Source of the DNA: a virus
Strand: one strand, 5' to 3'
IMG/VR virus record: IMGVR_UViG_3300032313_001281
Span: 1 to 64,000 of that record
DNA: 64,000 nucleotides
Of this stretch, positions 50,115 to 59,038 are shown in pieces. Position 1 is the first letter of the stretch. Each line of letters opens with the position of its first letter. The translations under genes and the position numbers were made by a program. Below the pieces are notes generated by a model. The model was not told the DNA's origin. It saw nothing but the letters and a program-made list of their open reading frames with translations, and did no database searches.

Positions 50115-50483
50115 CTATTTACGATAGTTTCCTTTGCCCGGAATGGTATTACGGACTCCGCCCACTGGGTCCGCTACATCGCCTGTCCTGCGTGGAATAA
50201 GATGCACATGCGGATACATCACAGTTTGGCCGGCAGCTTCTCCTGAATTGTATCCAATATTAAACCCATCGCACTCGCCTGATACAACCATATGGTTACC
50301 ATCAGCCAGAGCGTGTTCCATAGCCTGCACAATCCAATGAGAATTGTCATCTTTGGGCACATACAATCTATGCCCAGGGGTGCATGGATAGCGGTCTAAA
50401 TACACAGCAACCAACGGACGATCTTCTACAAGATTGTCCCATGGTGCTACGCCCCTCTTTTGTGCTTCTAGTAGTGTTGTCAT
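50115..50483 (-). CDS. HIT-family nucleotide-binding protein
   Basis: 122 residues. RYPCTPGHRLYVPK and the triad region MYPHVHLIPRRTGDVADPVGG identify a histidine-triad hydrolase, which cleaves nucleoside phosphoramidates or dinucleotides. The His triad is PHVHL, with the first His provided earlier or absent. It lies between the lipoprotein and queD genes and could clear adenylated intermediates. Substrate unknown. Confidence 0.85.
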   Translation of the reverse strand: MTTLLEAQKRGVAPWDNLVEDRPLVAVYLDRYPCTPGHRLYVPKDDNSHWIVQAMEHALADGNHMVVSGECDGFNIGYNSGEAAGQTVMYPHVHLIPRRTGDVADPVGGVRNTIPGKGNYRK

Positions 50484-50484
50484 A

Positions 50485-52929
50485 TTAGTCTATCCAAAAT
50501 TTCAATTCGGTCATTGCACGATACTGTCCTGCTGTGGTGCCCATAGCACTTAATTTTAACTGGGTCTGACGGGTCAGTTGATTGGTGTACAAGGCACGTA
50601 GATATCCAGTGGTCTGATTTTGCACTTGCAATGTTTTGTTAGTATACACTATGTTTCCGCCCGTGTCAACAGCGGTGGGTATCCGGGCTTGCACCGAACC
50701 AGATAACACCACGGGCTTGACTCCGGCATATATGCCCACGTCTCCGGCACGTTGGACGTTGCCAAATCTATATCCGGATTCGGCCCAGGCACCCCACATG
50801 TTATCTACTCTAGTGACCAAGCCCGGTTGTATGTTTGTGGTCACGTGCATGGCACTGGCCTGCGCCGAGAATCCGCCTTTGCGGTAAGTGACCACATTGT
50901 CCATGACGCCCGATCCGGTGATCTCACCCCAGGCACCACCAAAGGCCATCCACGGATTGGAATTCAAATAGGTATATTGTGTGCCCACACTCCAGTTGCC
51001 GTTACTGTACCATCTTGGTACTCCTACTGTGTATTGAGTGGGCTTGTTTAGACCCATACCGTTGGCATCTCTACCAGCAAAGTCAGCACCCACTCGCATG
51101 CCGTTGACAGTGGTTAATGCTCCATTGACCAAGTATTCGGCATGGCTGGTCAGTTCGTATTGATCATTGTGCTGAGTATTATATCCAAAAGCATTCATGG
51201 CCGTGATGTTCATGGGTTTGATATTGGTGGAGAATGCACGACCCAAGCTGTCAGTGACCACGGCTGCTCCGTCACCAATGTTGAGACCTGTGATATAACC
51301 ACGTATGGGTGCTACACCACCGGTGGCCAAGGGCAAGCCAAGACCTCCAATGGGCTGGAATGCTTTTTCTGGATCCAACACATTCATGCCAAACCATGTG
51401 GTCGAACTCTGTGCCAACACTGTGTTGATCTGTCCGTCGCTCATCCAGGGCCATGCCTGTTTGATTGCAGCGGCAGTGGCCTGTGCTGAAGCGGCAGTGG
51501 CGCCCAGTTGGCTGAGATAAATGGCTTTTTGTTGCACACCGCCGCTGACATAACTGACCGCAGTGGCCAGGTACACATTGCCATCTGGGCCCTTTACAAA
51601 CACAATACCGTTAGCGCCGTTTTCAGCACTGGCGTTGATGGCCTTTTCCAAGGCCAAGGACTGTCCAACAAAAGCGTCGATCACTGTGCCGTAACTGGCA
51701 ACATATTTGTGTTCTGAGGTGTGTATCAAGACCTGGGCTCCAGTGGCACTGGTCCAACTGGTTCCGCCCAACACTATGTCAATGAGCCCATCGTTGTTCA
51801 CGTCCATTAGTTTGGGATTGTAGTGTTGTGAAGATGAGGCAGTGTTATATCCAACCAAGGTAGTGTCTGTGACATCAGTAAATGTTCCGCCACCGCGATT
51901 TTTCAAGAACTGTATTTCACTGTAGTCGGGCCAAGTGTATCCGCCGGCACCGTTGGCTTTAACCGGTCGGCTGAATATTACAGCACTAGCAAGGCCCGAG
52001 TTGTCAAAGTCAAATGCTAGAGAGCGATAATCGTGACTACCGCTAAATCCGTATCCATTCCACTTGGGCAGGAGAAATCTTGAATCCGGTAGGACACTGA
52101 TCATAGTCAGGTGAAAATCCAGTGTGGGTCTACCACCGTCGACCATGCTCCAACTATACAGTCTATTGTTGCCTGCTTGCCAGGCATTTTGATCAGTAAG
52201 TATGACGCTACTACCGCCGGTGCCCATAAAGTCCGCTATGGCCACTGAGCCGGCACTACCGCCATAATTTCTATCCCCCGATACTGTGTGTGTAGTAAAA
52301 GTTCGATCTGCATTGCCAAAACTCACACGGCTACCGGTGGTAAAGATATCAGATCGGCCATCTCGGTTGATATCATAGACTGCGCTGTCATGGCCGTGTA
52401 TGCCAAGATTTAAATCAGCACGAGTGAATCTGGTACCGTTGTTGAAAAATACCCAACCTGATCCGGTTGAGCTGGCATCGGTATTGGGTGCCACATACAT
52501 ATCTTTTTTACCATCACCGTCAAAGTCGGCAAACTTAACGCTGGGTTCTGTGCCTAAAATCACATTATCTGTGCCTGAAAACCATTGACTGGTTCGGTTG
52601 ACCAAGGTACCGTTACTCCAACCAAACACATTGAGATTATAGCTGGGATATGATCCTTGGTTGGCCGAGCCGGAACGCCCAGCTGTGATTAGTTCTTCTC
52701 CGGAGCCGCTAAGGCTTTCAGCATACATGGCACTGGAATCAGATTCTCGTGCGGTGCTGTTTATAGGAGTAACTGATCCAACACGAGTCGGGGTTGAGTA
52801 TGGAACTTGTCTAAGTATAGGGCTAGGACTATTGTATGGAGAGCCACCTCCACCACCACCGCCACCACCACAGCCTGTGATGACTACAACTGTGCCAAAA
52901 AGACAAGTCCAAAGCAGTTTGCGACGCAT
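50485..52929 (-). CDS. Large FG-GAP repeat lipoprotein with possible beta-barrel tail
   Basis: 814 residues. A lipoprotein signal with lipobox VITGC (Cys20) is followed by nine Gly and a Ser/Pro-rich linker. Three FG-GAP/VCBS calcium-binding loops follow (DFDGDGKKD, DINRDGRSD, DVNNDGLID), suggesting an integrin-like propeller. The last 250 residues are Gly/aromatic-rich and end in AMTELKFWID, like an autotransporter barrel tail. Probably exported to the cell surface. It has its own consensus promoter. Possible roles include receptor masking or adhesion; none is shown. Confidence 0.82.
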   Translation of the reverse strand: MRRKLLWTCLFGTVVVITGCGGGGGGGGGSPYNSPSPILRQVPYSTPTRVGSVTPINSTARESDSSAMYAESLSGSGEELITAGRSGSANQGSYPSYNLNVFGWSNGTLVNRTSQWFSGTDNVILGTEPSVKFADFDGDGKKDMYVAPNTDASSTGSGWVFFNNGTRFTRADLNLGIHGHDSAVYDINRDGRSDIFTTGSRVSFGNADRTFTTHTVSGDRNYGGSAGSVAIADFMGTGGSSVILTDQNAWQAGNNRLYSWSMVDGGRPTLDFHLTMISVLPDSRFLLPKWNGYGFSGSHDYRSLAFDFDNSGLASAVIFSRPVKANGAGGYTWPDYSEIQFLKNRGGGTFTDVTDTTLVGYNTASSSQHYNPKLMDVNNDGLIDIVLGGTSWTSATGAQVLIHTSEHKYVASYGTVIDAFVGQSLALEKAINASAENGANGIVFVKGPDGNVYLATAVSYVSGGVQQKAIYLSQLGATAASAQATAAAIKQAWPWMSDGQINTVLAQSSTTWFGMNVLDPEKAFQPIGGLGLPLATGGVAPIRGYITGLNIGDGAAVVTDSLGRAFSTNIKPMNITAMNAFGYNTQHNDQYELTSHAEYLVNGALTTVNGMRVGADFAGRDANGMGLNKPTQYTVGVPRWYSNGNWSVGTQYTYLNSNPWMAFGGAWGEITGSGVMDNVVTYRKGGFSAQASAMHVTTNIQPGLVTRVDNMWGAWAESGYRFGNVQRAGDVGIYAGVKPVVLSGSVQARIPTAVDTGGNIVYTNKTLQVQNQTTGYLRALYTNQLTRQTQLKLSAMGTTAGQYRAMTELKFWID

Positions 52930-52959
52930 ACTATACCCATAAGAGTTTACAATATTACT

Positions 52960-52988
52960 ATTATAGCAAAACGGGTATTTTGTGTCAA
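52960..52988 (-). promoter_or_regulatory. Sigma70 consensus promoter (TTGACA - 17 - TATAAT)
   Basis: Minus-strand TTGACA (52988-52983), 17-base spacer, TATAAT (52965-52960). Drives the lipoprotein gene with a leader of about 25 bases. Confidence 0.85.
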
Positions 52989-52994
52989 ACTAGG

Positions 52995-53423
52995 TTAGTG
53001 TACACTAACTTCTTGTTCTAAATAGCGAATCAGCTCTTTGTCTGTGGGTTCTACTGTGTAATTGTTCTTGAAGAAGATTTCATAACTGTCTGATCCGTAT
53101 TTGCCTATACCATACAGTTTGTCGGCTTGGTTGCCATCCCATTCCATAAAATCCAGGGTCATCTGTGTGAGCCTTTCGTAGCGACGATTCACCATGCCCA
53201 GACTCCAAATCACATCACGAACCTCGTCCGGAGTGGCCTGCAGGAATGCATACGGACTAGGCCACTTGTGCCAAAATACAGGTGCAACTGACTTCACAGG
53301 CTTGCGACCAGTTTGATTCAGCATGATCACTGCTACCATGTGTTGCCAGGCCGCATTAACACTCTCCAAGCCATCAGGCAACTGTTGTTGCACCATGAGA
53401 TCATCACGGAGTGGCTGTATCAT
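52995..53423 (-). CDS. HhH-GPD DNA glycosylase, MBD4/Nth-like
   Basis: 142 residues. AVIMLNQTGRKPVKSVAP, LGMVNRRYERLTQM and KLYGIGKYGSDSYEIF (helix-hairpin-helix), then the Asp in VEPTDKELIRYL. This build matches the glycosylase domain of MBD4, which removes T or U mispaired with G. It is shorter than Nth and has no [4Fe-4S] Cys cluster. It overlaps folE by 4 bases. A phage enzyme acting on a damaged or host base is plausible; specificity unproven. Confidence 0.85.
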   Translation of the reverse strand: MIQPLRDDLMVQQQLPDGLESVNAAWQHMVAVIMLNQTGRKPVKSVAPVFWHKWPSPYAFLQATPDEVRDVIWSLGMVNRRYERLTQMTLDFMEWDGNQADKLYGIGKYGSDSYEIFFKNNYTVEPTDKELIRYLEQEVSVH

Positions 53424-54271
53424 CTTGGAGCAAAGTCCTGTTGTAGTTTGATATTGTCCATGAACTCTTTCTTGGTGCCAGGATCTGTTTGGAACACACC
53501 TTTTAACACTGTAGTCTGTGTTAAACTACTGTGTGCCATTATGCCCCTATTTTCGCAACACCCATGTTGAGCTTGTATGTAAACTCCGACATTCTCTGAG
53601 TCGGTTGCTTTCATTATTTCTCTTGCGATGTCGTTGCACAGTTCTTCTTGTAGCGTACCACGGCGAGCGCACCACTGAGCGATCCTAGTATACTTAGACA
53701 GACCGATAAGTTTGTTAGCGGCGATGATGCCAATATAAGCAACACCACTGACAGGCTGATGGTGATGAGAGCACATGCTTCGTAACTCAGAACGCACCAC
53801 AAGCATGCCTTCATAGCGGTCCGCCGAATCATTTGGAAAAGCTGTTGCATCTGGTGCTGGATCATATCGACCTCCCATAATTTCGTTGTAGTACATTTTA
53901 GCAAGACGACGGGCGGTACCTTGGCTGTTAGGATCATTCTCACGATCAATCAACAAGGTATCTAATACTCGTTCAAACGCTTCTGCGGCTTCATCAATCA
54001 AGCGTTCTTTATCACCCTCGTGTAAATATTCGCTAATGTTATCGCCAGCCCAGAAACGTTTTTTATCACGCTTCATGTTAAACCGGATAGCATCGGCTAG
54101 ATACTTGCCTTCTTCGTAACCTTTATCGCTCATGTGCATTACAGCATCTTCGTAGCCGGGATGGTATGGAGCTTCGGCTACTATGCGGCTTTGCTTCAAA
54201 GCGTCAAATGTTGCTTGGCTGTCATTATTTTTCACTGCGTTCTCTCTATCGTCTGAAGTAAATGTTGTCAT
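53420..54271 (-). CDS. folE: GTP cyclohydrolase I (FolE)
   Basis: 283 residues: an N-terminal extension of about 85 residues, then the FolE core. Zinc ligands are in MCSHHHQPV (Cys167, His170) and HGCCENRG (Cys238/239). SKYTRIAQWCARR is the substrate loop. It forms dihydroneopterin triphosphate from GTP, the first step towards preQ0. It has a sigma70-like promoter inside the following gene's 3' end. Confidence 0.93.
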   Translation of the reverse strand: MTTFTSDDRENAVKNNDSQATFDALKQSRIVAEAPYHPGYEDAVMHMSDKGYEEGKYLADAIRFNMKRDKKRFWAGDNISEYLHEGDKERLIDEAAEAFERVLDTLLIDRENDPNSQGTARRLAKMYYNEIMGGRYDPAPDATAFPNDSADRYEGMLVVRSELRSMCSHHHQPVSGVAYIGIIAANKLIGLSKYTRIAQWCARRGTLQEELCNDIAREIMKATDSENVGVYIQAQHGCCENRGIMAHSSLTQTTVLKGVFQTDPGTKKEFMDNIKLQQDFAPR

Positions 54272-54282
54272 GGCGTCCTCTT

Positions 54283-54310
54283 ATTATACATGTTATTTAG
54301 ATTTTTGCAA
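54283..54310 (-). promoter_or_regulatory. Sigma70-like promoter (TTGCAA - 16 - TATAAT)
   Basis: Minus-strand TTGCAA (54310-54305), 16-base spacer, TATAAT (54288-54283), then AGAGGACGCC and the folE ATG. One base shorter spacing than the rest of the promoter set. Confidence 0.65.
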
Positions 54311-54884
54311 GATCAAATGGAATTTTTCTCAAGTCTGGATACACGGCCGCTTGGCTTTGGGGTGTGATGGCGGGCAATAATTCTAATCCTTTAACACATA
54401 GTTCTAATGTTGGGCAATAATGGTAGCCCAGGATCAAGTCTGTTTCGGTTTCCCATGGTATGTGTAGGTCTCTTCCATCACTGCGCTGGCGACTCATTGT
54501 GCGATATGCTTCTGCATCATCTAGTAAGATAGCTCCTACTTTGCCCAACTGTAGCGGCTTGGTCCATCCAAAACTTAGACACTGCATGGTTCCAGAATTA
54601 TACATGTTGCGCTCTAACCTACGAGCCGAATCCCAAATTCTAGTTCCGTAGAATTGATATTCGCCCGACCATTTTTCAGTGACCATCTCGTACTCAATGC
54701 CCAAGTGATGCATCAGCATGGGAACACTGAGATAGGTATAAGCAGAGAATCGAGTGCGTTTAACTTGATCATACCGCATGCACAATTCAATGGCATGTGT
54801 ACAACCATCGGTTACAACCACATATGGCGCACCGGTATATTCGGCTAGGGCTGATTCAAAATCAAACAGTGCCCGAAAGCTCAT
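54297..54884 (-). CDS. Short DegT/DnrJ-type aminotransferase-like protein
   Basis: 195 residues. VVVTDGCTHAIEL and CLSFGWTKPLQLGKVGAILL (with the PLP Lys in GWTKPL) belong to the sugar aminotransferase family. The C-terminal domain is missing: it is about half the normal length, so it may be a truncated enzyme or a partner. Similar short forms occur in T4-like cyanophages (recollection). Overlaps galE by 4 bases. Confidence 0.8.
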   Translation of the reverse strand: MSFRALFDFESALAEYTGAPYVVVTDGCTHAIELCMRYDQVKRTRFSAYTYLSVPMLMHHLGIEYEMVTEKWSGEYQFYGTRIWDSARRLERNMYNSGTMQCLSFGWTKPLQLGKVGAILLDDAEAYRTMSRQRSDGRDLHIPWETETDLILGYHYCPTLELCVKGLELLPAITPQSQAAVYPDLRKIPFDLAKI

Positions 54885-55834
54885 CTATTGTACCACGCCC
54901 AGGCATGACTAATCATATTTTCAAGCGTGAACTTGGGTTTCCATGTACTCACACCCATGAACTTACCGGCATCAGCTGTGAGCACAGCCGGATCACCTTC
55001 ACGTTTTGGACCATGAACAACTGGTATTGAAGTTTTGGTTATTTGTGCAGCCAACTGTATCACAGCAAGATTGCTGTTGCCGGCGTTTGTACCAAGATTA
55101 TAGATGTCACTTGGAATATCTTTGTCTATAGCAACAATGTGTGCGTTGGCCAGATCTTCTACGTGGATATAATCTCGAACACAAGTGCCATCATCGGTGG
55201 GATAGTTGGTGCCATACAGTGTAAAGTCGGTGCCGTTCTTGACTGATTCTAGTACTCGAGCAATGATATGCGTGGCACCCGGTGCTTGGCCGTGTCTGCC
55301 TTGACTGTCTGCACCACAGGCATTGAAGTAACGGAATGACACAAAGTCTAATCCATAAGCCTGCTTGTAGCTGGTCAGCATCCAGTCCGTCATCAGCTTG
55401 CTTTGACCGTATGGACTGATGGGCTCGGTAGGATCAACTTCTTGCACCGGCGTCATGACGGGATTGCCGTAGGTTGCGGCACTGCTACTGAAAATGAATC
55501 TAACTTGTTTGTCATGATTCTTGACCAGGTAGTCTAGTAGGATCTTGGTTTTAACAAAGTTATTATCGTAGTATTCTTGCGGATTTGATACACTGGGGCC
55601 AACAAGACTAGTGCCAGCACAGTGTATGATGGCATCTGGGCAAAATCTTTTAATTGCATCCAATCCCAACTCAGCTGAAAAATCACCGGTGTGCCACTGA
55701 CATGGAACCGGAATCAGATGCCCGGGTGGCATTGCTCGATCAATGGCCAACACGTCGTGGCCAGCGTCTACTAACTTGATTAAGGTTTCTCCGCCAATAA
55801 ATCCAGCTGCTCCAGTAACTACAACTTTAGTCAT
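54881..55834 (-). CDS. galE: UDP-glucose 4-epimerase GalE-like
   Basis: 317 residues. TGAAGFIGGETL, FSSSAATYG, SPYGQSKLM and the diagnostic TNYPTDDGTCVRDYIHV identify GalE. It interconverts UDP-Glc/GlcNAc with UDP-Gal/GalNAc. Overlaps the glycosyltransferase gene at 55831 by 4 bases; the pair probably acts together to supply and attach galactose-type sugars. Confidence 0.93.
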   Translation of the reverse strand: MTKVVVTGAAGFIGGETLIKLVDAGHDVLAIDRAMPPGHLIPVPCQWHTGDFSAELGLDAIKRFCPDAIIHCAGTSLVGPSVSNPQEYYDNNFVKTKILLDYLVKNHDKQVRFIFSSSAATYGNPVMTPVQEVDPTEPISPYGQSKLMTDWMLTSYKQAYGLDFVSFRYFNACGADSQGRHGQAPGATHIIARVLESVKNGTDFTLYGTNYPTDDGTCVRDYIHVEDLANAHIVAIDKDIPSDIYNLGTNAGNSNLAVIQLAAQITKTSIPVVHGPKREGDPAVLTADAGKFMGVSTWKPKFTLENMISHAWAWYNR

Positions 55835-57036
55835 CTTTCAATTTTCCTTACATGGTATTTGGCTTGACTAACATGATCTCTATACCGATTGCCGGCACGA
55901 TTCCAAGATTCGCCTTTACCTTCTAGGATGTCTACAACACGATCTACTGTGCCATCAGTCCAATCCGAGATCAATCCCATGTTGTGATGTGGCTTGTTCA
56001 ATAGCAATTCTAACTTGTGATAAGCGTCGTCGATACTCCAAGGAACATATAAACGATTAGGATCATCAGCAAAAGTCTCGGGAAAACTTCTATAAGCAGG
56101 ATAAAGAACATTGCAACCCAAAGTATCAGCTTCTGAAACGGTGTTAGAAACCCAGTCTTGTAATGCACAATTAAACAATACACGAGTATCATTAAGCAAA
56201 TTATAGTAATCATTTTTCTTTAAGTTTTCATAAATTACAAGTTTACCTTCCGCCTCTAGTTGTCTAGCACGATCGATGTACCTGGGATTATTGCTACGCA
56301 AAGGGCCGCCTTGAAATATAGTAAACTCTACATTCTTATGCCGACCTTGATTGTGATACATTTCGATCAGGTCCATGTAAAAGTCTGGTTGTTTCTCTTG
56401 GTCAAATCTGGCAGCAAAGCCCACACGCATTTTTCTTTGGTCAAAGGATTTTATATTCTGTGCACCGCCTATGCGTTCTAACACTTCCGCTTTGCCAAAG
56501 GCCAGCCCTGAGATATTGTAGATAGGAGCAGTCCAGCCGGCAATACGCATGTGTGCAACCATTTCTTCGTTGGTAGCCAATACACCTGTTACAAATTCGT
56601 TAACCATCTTTTCATACAGGTCCATCCACTTCGCCATGCCCCACACATGTACAAAATCGTCAGGGTCAATGGCCTGTGCAAGGCAACGAACAAATACACG
56701 AGGCCGCTGATTACTAGGTATTTGATCCATAATATAAGGGAGACTTTCGATACCAGGTTGAAACATGTCTTCAAAGTAGATAACATCTTCATTGGTAACC
56801 TTTCCATTACGCATCATTTGTACCAGATTCATCATTTGACTCATACCAAAGTAACTGCGGCCGTGGGCATCCAAGACTTGACCCACGCTGATGCTCTGGG
56901 TGTTGTCAATAGTCTGTCCAGGCACGATCACATAGTTGATGCCGCGCTGTTCAAACACACGAGTATTCCACTCAGTGAGTTGCAAGGTATATCTGGCTTC
57001 ATAACTCTCTAAGCCCATGTAGAATAGTTTTCTCAT
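55831..57036 (-). CDS. GT4-like glycosyltransferase (GT-B)
   Basis: 401 residues. KMRVGFAARFDQEKQPDF marks the start of the C-terminal Rossmann domain. DYYNLLNDTRVLFNCALQDWVSNTVSEADTLG supplies the donor-binding Glu region. ATNEEMVAHM is also typical of GT-B enzymes. Co-transcribed with galE. Acceptor unknown; beta- or alpha-glucosylation of phage DNA is a known role of T4 glycosyltransferases but no resemblance to those is seen here. Confidence 0.82.
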   Translation of the reverse strand: MRKLFYMGLESYEARYTLQLTEWNTRVFEQRGINYVIVPGQTIDNTQSISVGQVLDAHGRSYFGMSQMMNLVQMMRNGKVTNEDVIYFEDMFQPGIESLPYIMDQIPSNQRPRVFVRCLAQAIDPDDFVHVWGMAKWMDLYEKMVNEFVTGVLATNEEMVAHMRIAGWTAPIYNISGLAFGKAEVLERIGGAQNIKSFDQRKMRVGFAARFDQEKQPDFYMDLIEMYHNQGRHKNVEFTIFQGGPLRSNNPRYIDRARQLEAEGKLVIYENLKKNDYYNLLNDTRVLFNCALQDWVSNTVSEADTLGCNVLYPAYRSFPETFADDPNRLYVPWSIDDAYHKLELLLNKPHHNMGLISDWTDGTVDRVVDILEGKGESWNRAGNRYRDHVSQAKYHVRKIER

Positions 57037-57608
57037 AAAGTCCTCTGTTTATACAATTTTACTTGATCCTTCACAAATTTAGCAACCAGTTGGTTGCCAG
57101 TTTCATCCAAGTGGTTGATTGTGCCAGGATGATTGTTCCAGATATGGTGTAGAATTTTTATATCTGCAATGTAGCCAATTTCAAAAAAACTTACGTGTAA
57201 CACTGGTTTATGTGCTACTAGTGCTTTGATTTTGTCACACAGTAGCTCATGTGTGTGTTTGGCCTGCTCCAGATCAAACACGTTTTCAAACCACCAAGTT
57301 ACATGTCCCGCAAAACTGTCAGGCAATTTTGAACGCATGTCTTCATAGATTAAGTCACAGTTGTGATGAGTCTGGCTTTGTTGATAATACGGATTTTTTT
57401 CTACATAAATCCTGTTGGGACTTGTGTGTCCCACTACCACAAAATCAAATCCGTCAAGATTTGTTTGTGTGACAGTTCGAAACAATCTGTATTGACTGGC
57501 ACCGTTAGAAGCAAGATTTGTGACTTCATAATCATTGCCAAGTTGACAAGTCCAACCCTGAGGATGGTGCGCCGCAAAACTGTCTCCAATTATAAGAATT
57601 CTTGACAA
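57033..57608 (-). CDS. SGNH-hydrolase-like protein (TTG start)
   Basis: 191 residues. ILIIGDSFAAHHPQG has the SGNH Ser in GDSFA, NLASNGASQYRLF is the second block and FVVVGHTSPNRIY the third. The start codon is TTG at 57608. A NHLDETGNQLVAKF tail supplies an H-x-x-x acid-like group but no clear D-x-x-H. Smallest member of the phage family. Overlaps the GT4-like gene by 4 bases. Confidence 0.6.
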   Translation of the reverse strand: MSRILIIGDSFAAHHPQGWTCQLGNDYEVTNLASNGASQYRLFRTVTQTNLDGFDFVVVGHTSPNRIYVEKNPYYQQSQTHHNCDLIYEDMRSKLPDSFAGHVTWWFENVFDLEQAKHTHELLCDKIKALVAHKPVLHVSFFEIGYIADIKILHHIWNNHPGTINHLDETGNQLVAKFVKDQVKLYKQRTL

Positions 57609-57617
57609 TTTTGACTC

Positions 57618-57839
57618 TTAGAGGTTGCGTCCCAGGCGTCGACCGTCTTCTACCCACATGTTCTTGGCATTCTTGCCTTGGCTGAACTTGTTGTACTGTT
57701 GCCAGGCATAGGCTTTGAAGTTGTATAGGTCTTCTTCACGGAATCTGTAACCGTACTCCTGGCAGAATTCCAAGAAGTTGCTCAAGTCTTCCAATGCCTG
57801 AATGGCTCTGGGGTTTACACGATGTTGGGGCTTGCCCAT
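57618..57839 (-). CDS. Small conserved T4-like protein
   Basis: 73 residues. NPRAIQALEDLSNFLEFCQEYGYRF then EDLYNFKAYAWQQYNKF are features I recall from T4-like cyanophages. All-helical, basic tail. AAAGGAA site. No enzyme motif. Function unknown. Confidence 0.7.
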   Translation of the reverse strand: MGKPQHRVNPRAIQALEDLSNFLEFCQEYGYRFREEDLYNFKAYAWQQYNKFSQGKNAKNMWVEDGRRLGRNL

Positions 57840-57849
57840 GATAGTTCCT

Positions 57850-58299
57850 TTAAATTACAATTGATTGAGTTGGACGAGTAAGGTTATAACTAATAGAGCA
57901 TCCGTTCTCGCCGTCTTCGGACACTTCAATTACTACAGCACGACCCGGATAACGATCTGCTATCTGTACATACAAGTCATCCGCGATCATTTCACAACTT
58001 TTCCAGTCTAGTTCTAAAACGGTATTCGAACCGTTATACAACGACTCGAGCCATCGCTTGAATTGGATGAACTCGATGTCCCGGTCATTGTGGAACACAT
58101 CGATTGACACCCGGAAATGAAATATATGGCGATGAGGATTAGCAAGGAACGAAACATCATATTCTCCTGCTGTATTTAACCGGGGATCTGTCGCGGCCGC
58201 TGGATAGCAATGGATGCCTTCCTTGCGGAATGTAACCCAAATTTTACGTTCTGCGGCATCCATAATGCGTGTTACGGTTTCTCTTTGTTCCTGTATCAT
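57850..58299 (-). CDS. Conserved protein of unknown function
   Basis: 149 residues. KIWVTFRKEGIHCYPAAAT, HRHIFHFRVSIDVFHNDRDIEF and LDWKSCEMIADDLYVQIADRYPGRAVVIEVSEDGENGC. This layout recurs in proteins of phages and bacteria without known function. The beta-rich fold with HRH and a Ser-Cys-Glu could be pterin-synthase-like; this is a weak guess. Overlaps the next gene by 4 bases, in the operon leading to the DpdA-like gene. Confidence 0.65.
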   Translation of the reverse strand: MIQEQRETVTRIMDAAERKIWVTFRKEGIHCYPAAATDPRLNTAGEYDVSFLANPHRHIFHFRVSIDVFHNDRDIEFIQFKRWLESLYNGSNTVLELDWKSCEMIADDLYVQIADRYPGRAVVIEVSEDGENGCSISYNLTRPTQSIVI

Positions 58300-58523
58300 A
58301 GTGCGCTCCTCATCTCACGGAGCCACTCATCCACACGAGTCTCGGCTTCGGCCTGGCTCATGGCCGGCACAGTGATACGGTATGGTGTGCCAGGTCTGTG
58401 ACGGATGTCATAGCGTATGGTTCCGTTAAGGATCATGTCGTTTTCGTCACGCAACACTGTGAACTCTTGCAAGTTCTGAGCACGATAAATGGCTCGTTCT
58501 GCTAGTACTCTAACATCATTCAT
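58296..58523 (-). CDS. Small hypothetical protein
   Basis: 75 residues. MNDVRVLAERAIYRAQNLQEF starts a helix, then RYDIRHRPGTPYRITVPA and an Arg-rich C-terminus. Overlaps neighbours by 4 bases on both sides. Unknown function. Confidence 0.6.
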   Translation of the reverse strand: MNDVRVLAERAIYRAQNLQEFTVLRDENDMILNGTIRYDIRHRPGTPYRITVPAMSQAEAETRVDEWLREMRSAL

Positions 58524-59038
58524 TTTAACACCTCATCTTGTGTATATTTAGACCAGTCGGTGAACTGACTGCGTTTTTGTAAATCATGTAGGCTGTGACA
58601 CCACACTCCGGCATTGGTAGCACGAAAGTCTCGGTCATCCAGTTTGAGTGTAGCATTGTAGCCAAACTGACGGATATAAGGTAGTTTAACACTGATCATA
58701 GGAATAAAGTTATGGAACTCTACCAACGAGGATTCTAGTAGTCCTTCCGCTTGTGCATGATCTAGATCAAGGGTGCAATAGTTGGGGCGTTGTTCTAAAC
58801 AAGGCTGAATCATTGTTTCCCAATGACGCCAGCCAAAATTATCGTTAATGTCTAATGGTGGAAAACTTTGGTTGGCCCCAAAGTAGATATGCTCACAATT
58901 GTTGTTGTCAAACTCTTGCAGAACAATCTGCGGATCCTGCCGACCCACCACAAACAAGGTGCGTAGGCCAAATGCAGGTGTGTGTTCTACTTCGTTTCCA
59001 ACAAAGAAACTTACTGCTTCATGTCCGTCTCGGTTCAT
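58520..59038 (-). CDS. Conserved protein near the DpdA-like gene
   Basis: 172 residues. SFFVGNEVEHTPAFGLRTLFVVG, CEHIYFGANQSFPPLD and PMISVKLPYIRQFGYNATLKLDDRDF. No known enzymatic motif, but I recall relatives in T4-like phages. It shares one base with the DpdA-like start, so co-translation is likely. A role in DNA modification is suggested only by position. Confidence 0.65.
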   Translation of the reverse strand: MNRDGHEAVSFFVGNEVEHTPAFGLRTLFVVGRQDPQIVLQEFDNNNCEHIYFGANQSFPPLDINDNFGWRHWETMIQPCLEQRPNYCTLDLDHAQAEGLLESSLVEFHNFIPMISVKLPYIRQFGYNATLKLDDRDFRATNAGVWCHSLHDLQKRSQFTDWSKYTQDEVLK

